A DNA stretch of 5,162 bases from Dehalococcoidia bacterium (lineage in GTDB: Bacteria > Chloroflexota > Dehalococcoidia > GIF9 > AB-539-J10), in assembly GCA_029859145.1 (NCBI GenBank), contig JAOUDT010000100.1:1-5162 (forward strand). The letters are read 5' to 3'. Made by a program: the position numbers and the translations under genes. The notes below the pieces were generated by a model that was not told where the DNA came from, searched no databases, and was given only the letters and a program-made list of their open reading frames with translations. This document shows positions 1 to 5,162 of this stretch, one piece after another (within the stretch, counting starts at the first letter, position 1; every line of letters begins with the position of its first letter).

Positions 1-1805
1 TTACCAACCCAGACATGCTCCATCTGGGCATTCTGCCTAACCATCAATCGTGGGCTAAGTTGTTTCGCAATCTCAAATATGTCGTAGTAGATGAGACCCA
101 TATTTATCGAGGGGTTTTCGGTTCCCACGTAGCCAATATCCTACGGAGATTGCGGCGCCTTTGCTCTTTCTACGGCTCTGCTCCCCAGTTCATTTGCTGC
201 TCAGCTACCATCGCCAATCCCCGGGAGCACGCTCAGAATATCGTTGGCTTGCCTTTTGAAGCCGTTGTCGAAGACGGTTCACCGCATGGCGAAAAATACT
301 TCACCTTCTGGAACCCCCCACTTATTGACGAAGCCAAGACTGGCCGGCGCAGTTCTAACAGCGAGGCGGCCTTCCTTCTTGGAGAGCTTGTTCAGAAAGA
401 GATTCGTAGTCTGGTGTTCGCCAGCACTCGTAAGCTTACTGAACTCATTTATATTTATACCCAAGAACAACTGCCTCCTTCCCTTAAAGATAAGATCAGT
501 CCATACCGGGCAGGGTACCTTCCCGAAGACCGGCGCCGAATTGAGCATCAGTTTTTCGAAGGCGAGCTTCTCGGTTTAGTCGCCACAACAGCCCTGGAGC
601 TGGGAATAAATATTGGCGACTTGGATGCCACTGTGCTTACTGGCTACCCGGGAAGCATTGCCAGCGCCTGGCAGCAGGCCGGACGCAGCGGACGAAGCAC
701 CCACAGCTCCTTAAGTTTCCTTATCGCCCTGGAAAATCCCCTTGACCAGTATCTCATGCGCAATCCAGAGTTCTTTTTCAGCAAGAACTTCGATAATGCC
801 ATAATCAATCCCGACAACCCCTACATCCTGAAGCCTCATCTCCTCTGCGCCGCATGGGAGAAACCACTAGAAGACAAAGATGAGGCGTTCTTCGGTGCCA
901 ACATGGACAATATGTTGGCTGAGTTGGAACAAGAAGAGAGGTTGAGAAAACTTCGGGAAAGATGGCATCCGGCTCCCTGTATCTCCTATCCCGCCCAGGA
1001 TATGAATATCAGGTCAACATCGGGACAAAATTACGCCGTCATCGATGGCCGGGACGGGTGCTTGCTGGAAACCGTGGAAGCCAGCGTAGCTTTTTTTCAG
1101 GTACACCCCGGCGCAATCTATCTCCACCAGGGTGAATCTTATCTTATCAAGGAACTCGATTTGGCCAGGCGCATCGCCTGGGCAGAGCCAAAACCCGTGG
1201 ATTATTACACCCAGACTATGGAGATACACGAAATCCGGGTCAAGAAACTGCTCCAGGAAAACAATTGCCGCAGTGCGAAGGTCTACTTCGGAGATGTTGA
1301 TGTTACTATCACGGTCGTGGGCTTCAAGAGGTACAAGCAGTTCACCGAGGAGGTCGTCGAAGCAGTGCCGCTGGATCTGCCACCACAGACCTTTCCCACC
1401 AAGGCGCTGTGGTTTGATTTGCCCCAGAAGGCGATTGATAAAATAGCTGATGCCGGGCTCGATTTCCACGGTGGTCTGCACGCTTGCGAACACGCTGCCA
1501 TTGGCATACTACCTTTATTTGCCCTTTGCGACCGGAATGACATTGGCGGCGTGTCTACTCCTGTTCATCCCGATACCGGCAAGCCACAGATTTTTATTTA
1601 CGACGCCCACTCGGGGGGCATTGGTATCGCCGAAAAAGGATTCGAGATGATAACCGAGCTGTGGCACGCCACGTTGAAAGCAGTGGCTGAATGTCCCTGT
1701 GCCGACGGGTGCCCTTCCTGCGTGCAGTCTCCCAAGTGCGGTAACAATAACGAACCTCTGGATAAAGAAGCCGCAATAGTACTGCTTGAAGAGCTCGCGG
1801 CCTGA
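1..1805 (+). CDS. MrfA/YprA-like DEAH-box helicase with DUF1998 (MZB) domain, 5'-truncated by window edge
   Basis: This is a superfamily 2 helicase of the B. subtilis MrfA (YprA) type, a 3'-5' DNA helicase implicated in mitomycin-lesion repair. The reading frame is open to the left edge: codons from base 3 give TNPDMLHLGILP, helicase motif Ib. The ATG at base 15 is therefore internal, and the Walker A part of RecA domain 1 lies outside the window. Counting from that Met, I see motif II DETH (26-29), motif III SAT (63-65), motif IV region SLVFAS (132-137), motif V ATTALELGINIG (190-201) and motif VI QQAGRSGR (220-227). The C-terminal DUF1998 domain shows GLHACEHAA (487-495), IYDAHSGGIG (528-537) and the cluster C560-x-C562-x3-C566-x2-C569 plus C575, which binds metal in MrfA. 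About 600 residues are visible, against ~750 for the B. subtilis protein. The frame is intact to TGA at 1803-1805. The mrfB exonuclease partner is not seen here. The family call is firm; orthology to mrfA is likely. Confidence 0.93.
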   Translation, partial: TNPDMLHLGILPNHQSWAKLFRNLKYVVVDETHIYRGVFGSHVANILRRLRRLCSFYGSAPQFICCSATIANPREHAQNIVGLPFEAVVEDGSPHGEKYFTFWNPPLIDEAKTGRRSSNSEAAFLLGELVQKEIRSLVFASTRKLTELIYIYTQEQLPPSLKDKISPYRAGYLPEDRRRIEHQFFEGELLGLVATTALELGINIGDLDATVLTGYPGSIASAWQQAGRSGRSTHSSLSFLIALENPLDQYLMRNPEFFFSKNFDNAIINPDNPYILKPHLLCAAWEKPLEDKDEAFFGANMDNMLAELEQEERLRKLRERWHPAPCISYPAQDMNIRSTSGQNYAVIDGRDGCLLETVEASVAFFQVHPGAIYLHQGESYLIKELDLARRIAWAEPKPVDYYTQTMEIHEIRVKKLLQENNCRSAKVYFGDVDVTITVVGFKRYKQFTEEVVEAVPLDLPPQTFPTKALWFDLPQKAIDKIADAGLDFHGGLHACEHAAIGILPLFALCDRNDIGGVSTPVHPDTGKPQIFIYDAHSGGIGIAEKGFEMITELWHATLKAVAECPCADGCPSCVQSPKCGNNNEPLDKEAAIVLLEELAA

Positions 1806-1846
1806 TCGGAAAAGACCAAAAGGCTCAGCATTACTCTCAACCTAAT

Positions 1847-1861
1847 TGCAATATTGTTGCA
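1847..1861. promoter_or_regulatory. Candidate Fur/Zur-family operator, 7-1-7 inverted repeat
   Basis: The 15-bp sequence TGCAATA-T-TGTTGCA is centred on base 1854, and 6 of the 7 arm positions are complementary (only the pair 1852/1856 fails). Fur, Zur and PerR boxes share this 7-1-7 architecture, although these bases do not match the consensus boxes I know (such as TGATAAT-N-ATTATCA). It overlaps the proposed -35 element of the gene for a Fur-family protein just downstream, which is where a repressor would block RNA polymerase. Position, geometry and neighbour agree; binding itself is inferred. Confidence 0.5.
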
Positions 1862-1886
1862 TTTATTCCTTCGTATCTGGTAGAAT
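1857..1886 (+). promoter_or_regulatory. Sigma-70-type extended -10 promoter for the Fur-family regulator operon
   Basis: A -35-like TTGCAT (1857-1862) is separated by 18 bp from TAGAAT (1881-1886). The -10 box is preceded by TGG (1878-1880), matching the extended -10 TGn motif. The expected transcription start, about 7 bases after the -10, falls at 1892-1894, on the GTG start codon at 1893. The promoter lies in the only non-coding gap between the helicase and the regulator, and no rho-independent terminator is visible upstream of it. Confidence 0.6.
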
Positions 1887-1892
1887 ACTGCG

Positions 1893-2333
1893 GTGGTCCA
1901 AAACTCGGTTCGGACTCTGCAGGCCCAGGGATATAAGGCGACCAAGCCGCGGAAGCTGGTGCTTGAGGTGCTGGAAGAAATCGAAAGACCACTATCCCCG
2001 TATGACATACAGGGCATTCTGCACGCCAGAGGCAAACATCTGAACCATGTTACCGTCTATCGTATACTCGATTTGTTTTGCCGCCTTAATCTAGCTCACA
2101 AAATGCTATCCAGCGGTGGATTTGTCAAATGCAGCTTGGATGCTGTAGAAGGCTGCCATCGCTTCATGGTTTGCCAGGACTGTGGAGCTATTCAAGAGTT
2201 TGCCGACGAAGGATTGTGTCAAGGTGAAAACCGGTTTGCTCGGAATCTGGGCTTTCATACCGAGCATCATCTTTCTGAATTCGCTGGACTATGTTCCCGG
2301 TGCTACGGGAGACAGCCGCAGTTGACAGAATAA
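1893..2333 (+). CDS. Fur-superfamily metalloregulator, probably Zur-like
   Basis: This is a 146-residue metal-responsive repressor of the Fur superfamily at normal family length. The N-terminal winged helix is clear: GYKATKPRKLVLEVL (13-27), then the recognition-helix stretch HVTVYRILDLF (52-62). The C-terminal dimerisation domain carries both structural-zinc pairs, C94-x2-C97 and C134-x2-C137. H69, C80, H89 and E102 fall at or near the positions of the E. coli Zur regulatory ligands H77, C88, H96 and E111 as I recall them. The 11-residue H69-C80 spacing is identical, which favours zinc sensing over iron or peroxide. PerR or another subtype cannot be excluded. The GTG at 1893 is the only usable start: an in-frame TAG lies at 1881-1883 and no start codon occurs between. 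No Shine-Dalgarno precedes it. The gene ends 3 bp before the next, so the two are probably co-transcribed. A possible operator overlaps the promoter, suggesting autoregulation. Confidence 0.92.
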   Translation: MVQNSVRTLQAQGYKATKPRKLVLEVLEEIERPLSPYDIQGILHARGKHLNHVTVYRILDLFCRLNLAHKMLSSGGFVKCSLDAVEGCHRFMVCQDCGAIQEFADEGLCQGENRFARNLGFHTEHHLSEFAGLCSRCYGRQPQLTE

Positions 2334-2336
2334 GAA

Positions 2337-2963
2337 ATGGTCAAGCGCATAACACACGAACTCAAAGAGCATGTCCCTTTCACAGCCCTTGGCGCTGTCA
2401 GTGGTATTGTCGTCATGGTTGTAGTGGTTCTAGGCAATGTACCCTCGCATATTTCCCAGACCGCCTTCTTTGTCTCGCACCCGCTCCACGTATTGTTGAG
2501 CGCACTGGTAGCCACAGCTATGTATATGAGATATAGAAAGGCCAAATTCTGGGTAGCAGTTCTGATTGGCTGGACAGGGTCGATCGGTGTAGCCACGATA
2601 AGCGACGCCATCATTCCTTATCTAGGCGGAACCTTACTTCACGCCCGAATGGAGTTTCATGTGCCTTTTATTGAAGAATGGTGGATAAATTTCTTGGCAC
2701 TGACTGGCATTGCCATCGGCTATCGGAGGCAGACCACCAAGATCCCACACTTTGGGCACGTACTAATAAGTACCTGGGCATCCCTATTCTATTTCACGGC
2801 CTTTGGCATAGCCGACTGGATTCACCTGCTCCCCTATGTCTTCCTGTTTTTGTTCCTCTCAGTCTGGATCCCCTGCTGCGCCAGCGATGTCATATACCCT
2901 CTTTTATTCGTGAGAAAAGAGCCCGAGCTACCTTCCCCAGAAAGACAGGAAATGGCAGGATAA
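2337..2963 (+). CDS. Uncharacterised His-rich polytopic membrane protein in an operon with a Zur-like regulator
   Basis: I do not recognise a characterised family for this 208-residue integral membrane protein. Hydrophobic segments lie at roughly 16-33, 43-63, 71-95, 115-129, 141-159 and 163-191, giving five or six membrane spans. There are ten histidines (7, 12, 38, 48, 51, 102, 108, 138, 141, 163), many at segment edges in motif-like settings: SHPLH (47-51), SDAIIPYLGG (89-98), HVPFIEEWW (108-116), HFGH (138-141) and WIPCCASD (177-184). Together with acidic residues D90, E113, E114, D160 and D184 and the pair C180-C181, these could be metal ligands. There is no signal-peptide cleavage site. 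The ATG follows the regulator stop after 3 bases and has no good Shine-Dalgarno, so translational coupling is likely. Zinc or other divalent-metal transport or sensing is an inference from context and histidine content only. The acidic, proline-rich tail (195-208) is probably cytoplasmic. Confidence 0.85.
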   Translation: MVKRITHELKEHVPFTALGAVSGIVVMVVVVLGNVPSHISQTAFFVSHPLHVLLSALVATAMYMRYRKAKFWVAVLIGWTGSIGVATISDAIIPYLGGTLLHARMEFHVPFIEEWWINFLALTGIAIGYRRQTTKIPHFGHVLISTWASLFYFTAFGIADWIHLLPYVFLFLFLSVWIPCCASDVIYPLLFVRKEPELPSPERQEMAG

Positions 2964-2979
2964 AAGTCGCCTGCACATG

Positions 2980-2988
2980 TGCTATCAT
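2980..2988 (+). promoter_or_regulatory. Possible extended -10 element upstream of ftsY
   Basis: TGC-TATCAT sits in the 54-bp gap before ftsY and would start transcription near 2995, leaving a leader of about 20 bases that contains the Shine-Dalgarno. No convincing -35 element is found about 17 bp upstream. The element lies largely inside a small inverted repeat, ACATG-N6-CATGT (2975-2990). It may give ftsY-lgt its own promoter in addition to read-through from the regulator operon. Confidence 0.3.
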
Positions 2989-3006
2989 GTACGGGTACCC
3001 TCAATT

Positions 3007-3013
3007 AGGGAGG
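3007..3013 (+). promoter_or_regulatory. Strong Shine-Dalgarno fixing the TTG start of ftsY
   Basis: AGGGAGG contains the GGAGG core and ends 4 bases before the TTG at 3018-3020. It decides the start, because the first in-frame ATG (residue 67) would remove most of the N-domain helices. Confidence 0.75.
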
Positions 3014-3017
3014 CAAA

Positions 3018-3947
3018 TTGTTCGATTTGTTGAAAAAGACTGAACTGGGAATAAAGAGAAGCAAGGAAACTTGGTTCAGCAAGATAGCTAATGTTTTCAA
3101 CCGGGGCTCTTTCGGGGATGAGGTCTGGGGAGAACTGGAAGAGTTGCTTATCTCGGCTGATGTTGGTGTCGAGACTACGAACAAGCTGCTGAGTGAAGTC
3201 AGACAGCGGGTGAAAATGGATAGGCTTTCGGAGGTATCTCAGATACGGGAGGCTTTGAAAAAAGAGATGGTCGGCTTACTAAGCATCCCTTCCTCAAGAC
3301 CCTCTACTTCCTGCTATTCTGGCTGTCACGAAGAATCTCCTCGGATTATCCTTGTGGTCGGTGTAAATGGTTCGGGCAAGACGACGAGCATTGCCAAATT
3401 GGCTTACGATTTGACCTCACAGGGAAAGAGAGTTATCCTTGCGGCAGGAGATACCTTTCGGGCAGCAGCTATTGACCAGCTCAAACACTGGGGAGATAAG
3501 ACAGGGGCCGAAGTCATCGCCCACCAGCCAGGCGGCGACCCTGGGGCGGTTGCTTATGATGCAGTTCAGGCTGGCTATAGCCGCCACGCTCAAGTGGTGA
3601 TTATTGACACTGCTGGTCGTCTTCATACTAAGTTCAATCTCATGGAAGAACTCAAGAAGATAAGGAGAGTAGTAGCCAAACAAGATGCCTCAGCTCCTCA
3701 TCAAGTTTTGCTGGTGATGGACGCTACCACAGGACAAAACGGCCTGGCGCAAGCCAAACATTTTACCGAAGCGGTAAACGTCACTGACGTCTTCCTGGCC
3801 AAGCTGGATGGCACGGCCCGAGGCGGCATAGTATTTGCCATCTGCGACCAGTTAAATATACCAATTTCCTATATCGGCACTGGTGAGAAATTACAGGACG
3901 TGGCTCCTTTTGACGCCGAGGTCTTTGTCAACGCTATTTTCTCTTGA
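3018..3947 (+). CDS. ftsY: Signal recognition particle receptor FtsY
   Basis: FtsY is the SRP-receptor GTPase that docks ribosome-SRP complexes at the cytoplasmic membrane and exchanges GTP-dependent contacts with Ffh. The 309-residue protein has an N-domain helical bundle (about 20-90, including ELLISADVGVETT, 42-54). A Ser/Cys/Pro-containing linker follows (about 91-107). The G domain then shows P-loop GVNGSGKT (115-122), DTFRAAA (145-151), DTAGR (197-201), AKLDG (261-265, where many homologues have TKLDG) and the closing GTGEKLQDVAPF (287-298). The GTGEK...PF ending and the absence of an M domain separate it from Ffh. There is no long acidic A domain of the E. coli kind, so membrane contact probably relies on the basic, amphipathic N-terminal helix (KKTELGIKRSKETW, 6-19). 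The start is TTG, chosen because of the Shine-Dalgarno just upstream. lgt follows after 18 bp, so the two are likely co-transcribed. Confidence 0.97.
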   Translation: MFDLLKKTELGIKRSKETWFSKIANVFNRGSFGDEVWGELEELLISADVGVETTNKLLSEVRQRVKMDRLSEVSQIREALKKEMVGLLSIPSSRPSTSCYSGCHEESPRIILVVGVNGSGKTTSIAKLAYDLTSQGKRVILAAGDTFRAAAIDQLKHWGDKTGAEVIAHQPGGDPGAVAYDAVQAGYSRHAQVVIIDTAGRLHTKFNLMEELKKIRRVVAKQDASAPHQVLLVMDATTGQNGLAQAKHFTEAVNVTDVFLAKLDGTARGGIVFAICDQLNIPISYIGTGEKLQDVAPFDAEVFVNAIFS

Positions 3948-3952
3948 ATGGA

Positions 3953-3962
3953 AAGGAAAGGA
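3953..3962 (+). promoter_or_regulatory. Ribosome binding site of lgt
   Basis: The purine run holds two AAGGA copies (3953-3957 and 3958-3962), with 8 and 3 bases to the ATG at 3966. The first copy has the better spacing. It lies wholly in the 18-bp ftsY-lgt gap, supporting the ATG at 3966 as the start. Confidence 0.65.
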
Positions 3963-3965
3963 TAG

Positions 3966-4826
3966 ATGCTTACTATTAGCATAAACCCCGTTGCTTTCAC
4001 TATTGGCTCCCTGGAAATACGGTGGTATGGGATTATGGCAGCTCTAGGAGTTGCATCGCTGCTAGTCATTATGCTCAGAGAGGCAAAGAGACGCGGCTTG
4101 TCCCGCGACATCTACAGTATCTTCTTCTGGGGTGTTATTGGCGGCGTTATCGGGGGCCGGCTGGCATATGTGATTTACTATTGGGAACAGTTCATGGCCA
4201 ACCCCCGGGAGATTTTCGGCTTTCAGGGCCTTGCTCAAATGGGGATGATTCTCGGCATCATCGTGGCAGCGTTGATCTACATGGGAGTAACGAGAATGCG
4301 TTTCTCCACCCTACTTAGCATAGGCGATGTCTTTATTGTGGGAGCCCTTTTGGCCCTGGCCATGGGCCGGCTTGGTTGCACCCTAAACGGCTGCTGCTAC
4401 GGCCAGCCCAGTCCTTTTCATGTTTTCCCATTGGCCATAATGTACACGCCTCGCGATACCATCCCTCCTCAGTATTGGAATGTGCCACTGTACCCCACCC
4501 AGATTTATCACGTATTATGGAATCTGATAGTCTTTGCTATAGTGTGGGTATCTCGGAGGAAATTCAAACCCGCAGGCAGTCTTGTGTTCTTTGGTTTTTC
4601 CCTGTATGCCATTGGTGACCTGGCCCTGAGATTTCTCCGCGCTGGTCGTGGCACAGCTGATGGTGCAATACTGTTCTGGGGTCTGGACAATCCCCAGGTA
4701 GTTGATCTTGCCCTGATCGTGATTTTCTTGCCCTGGCTCATTTTCAAGTTACGCCGATTCCACGAGGAGCCTTTGGTGGCTGAGCCCGCTAGTGAAGCTC
4801 GGCTGGAGCAAAATCAAGAAGGCTAA
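3966..4826 (+). CDS. lgt: Prolipoprotein diacylglyceryl transferase Lgt
   Basis: Lgt moves a diacylglyceryl group from phosphatidylglycerol to the lipobox cysteine of prolipoproteins, the first step of lipoprotein maturation in the cytoplasmic membrane. The 286-residue length and about seven hydrophobic segments fit the family. Landmarks are RWYG (19-22), GGRLAYVIYYW (63-73), the signature MGRLGCTLNGCCYG (133-146), YPTQIYH (176-182), the Arg of the RFLR motif (225) and a final membrane helix (about 247-262). Against E. coli Lgt from memory, Y26 (Y21 here) and R143 (R135) are kept. The essential H103 of FHGG aligns with Met92 in AQMGMILG. N146 and E151 align with Cys138 and Cys143. The GC-x3-GCCYG form is a known variant in several phyla; the missing His is the odder change. 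The charged tail (about 263-286) is probably cytoplasmic. Its 3' end overlaps the convergent recJ by 38 bp. Confidence 0.95.
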   Translation: MLTISINPVAFTIGSLEIRWYGIMAALGVASLLVIMLREAKRRGLSRDIYSIFFWGVIGGVIGGRLAYVIYYWEQFMANPREIFGFQGLAQMGMILGIIVAALIYMGVTRMRFSTLLSIGDVFIVGALLALAMGRLGCTLNGCCYGQPSPFHVFPLAIMYTPRDTIPPQYWNVPLYPTQIYHVLWNLIVFAIVWVSRRKFKPAGSLVFFGFSLYAIGDLALRFLRAGRGTADGAILFWGLDNPQVVDLALIVIFLPWLIFKLRRFHEEPLVAEPASEARLEQNQEG

Positions 4827-5162
4827 GGCCTAGCACCTCCTCACCACCCCAACACCTCTTCTCGAGGTTATATACAATGTCTATGCGAGACGGGACTTCC
4901 CCCGGTTTCTTGTGCGACTCAAAATCCACAGCTTGCCAGGTTACGTTTCCTTGCCTGAGCTTCAGCCTCAGCCATTCGCCTTGATTGCCAAAGTTGCGAC
5001 AGTCGATTACATCGACCTGTCGAGTGAGAAACGTCGGCTGAGGATTGCCATGCCCAAAGGGGCTCAGGTTCTGCACCAGGCCAAAGGCCTCTCCGCTAAA
5101 AGCAGATAGAGGAAGCTCGGCATCAATAACGAGCTCAGGGCGCAGTTCAAGATGACCCAATC
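4789..5162 (-). CDS. recJ: Single-stranded-DNA exonuclease RecJ, C-terminal fragment cut by window edge
   Basis: RecJ is a 5'-3' single-strand exonuclease of the DHH family that acts in recombinational, mismatch and base-excision repair. Only the last ~124 residues are in the window, so the catalytic DHH and DHHA1 domains lie beyond the right edge. The visible part is the C-terminal OB-fold region. It has LVIDAELPLSAF, then the hallmark LSPFGHGNPQPTF (residues 32-44 counted from the codon at 5160), then GEWLRLKLRQGNVTWQAVDF and a closing VYNLEKRCWGGEEVLGLSLLDF. The codon at 5160-5158 is TTG and reads as an internal Leu, not a start, because conserved RecJ sequence should continue upstream. 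It ends at TAG (4791-4789), inside the lgt coding region on the opposite strand. Confidence 0.92.
   Translation of the reverse strand, partial: LGHLELRPELVIDAELPLSAFSGEAFGLVQNLSPFGHGNPQPTFLTRQVDVIDCRNFGNQGEWLRLKLRQGNVTWQAVDFESHKKPGEVPSRIDIVYNLEKRCWGGEEVLGLSLLDFAPAELH

Noticed and set aside
1091..1097. Run of seven T in the helicase gene as a possible frameshift or slippage site
   Set aside because: The frame reads continuously through it (AFFQ) into a normal DUF1998 domain, so there is no sign of a broken or recoded gene.
1014..1493. 159-codon open frame on the minus strand inside the helicase gene
   Set aside because: It lies entirely antisense to well-conserved helicase and DUF1998 coding sequence, resembles no family and has no ribosome binding site context. 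It is a shadow frame.
1598..2035. 145-codon minus-strand open frame spanning the helicase end, the promoter gap and the regulator start
   Set aside because: Its translation is low-complexity, Ser-rich and family-less. It would run antisense through two recognised genes and the promoter. Chance open frame.
2998..3010. CCCT-caatt-AGGG hairpin that could mask the ftsY Shine-Dalgarno
   Set aside because: The stem is only 4 bp, and the same CCC can pair with the adjacent GGG in the palindrome GGGTACCC. It is too weak to call a regulatory structure.
4827..4860. Possible terminator after lgt around the AGGCCT palindrome
   Set aside because: There is no extended stem or T-tract, and the bases are coding sequence for the recJ C-terminus on the other strand.
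5158..5160. TTG on the minus strand as the start of a short independent gene
   Set aside because: The protein begins in the middle of the RecJ C-terminal domain, so this is an internal Leu codon of a gene cut by the window edge.

Overview
The window is almost entirely protein-coding: five forward genes and one reverse gene, with two of the six cut by the window edges. It looks like a free-living bacterial chromosome of moderate GC content. Three things suggest Chloroflexota, probably the Dehalococcoidia side: the use of GTG and TTG starts, a short FtsY made only of the NG core, and an Lgt with the GC-x3-GCCYG variant signature. That placement is an inference from remembered family flavour and was not computed. 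I see no mobile elements, CRISPR array, tRNA or rRNA.

Layout. (1) Bases 1-1805 hold the C-terminal ~600 residues of an MrfA/YprA-type DEAH helicase with a DUF1998 (MZB) cysteine-cluster domain, a DNA-repair helicase. (2) An 87-bp gap (1806-1892) carries a good extended -10 promoter. A 7-1-7 inverted repeat lies across its -35 box. (3) Bases 1893-2333 encode a Fur-superfamily regulator whose metal-ligand pattern resembles Zur. Three bases later, at 2337-2963, comes a His-rich polytopic membrane protein that I cannot assign to a characterised family. These two form an apparent autoregulated operon. (4) A 54-bp gap is followed by ftsY (TTG start, strong Shine-Dalgarno) and, 18 bp later, lgt. (5) The end of a reverse-strand recJ runs in from the right edge and overlaps the 3' end of lgt by 38 bp.

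How the genes work together. ftsY and lgt are both envelope-biogenesis functions: SRP-dependent membrane targeting and lipoprotein lipidation. The flanking mrfA-like and recJ genes are DNA-repair functions. The part most likely to hold undescribed biology is the middle operon, where a Zur-like regulator is tightly coupled to an uncharacterised membrane protein. The simplest inference is a metal (zinc?) homeostasis module. Its first gene may also be translated from a leaderless mRNA, because the predicted transcription start falls on the only possible start codon.
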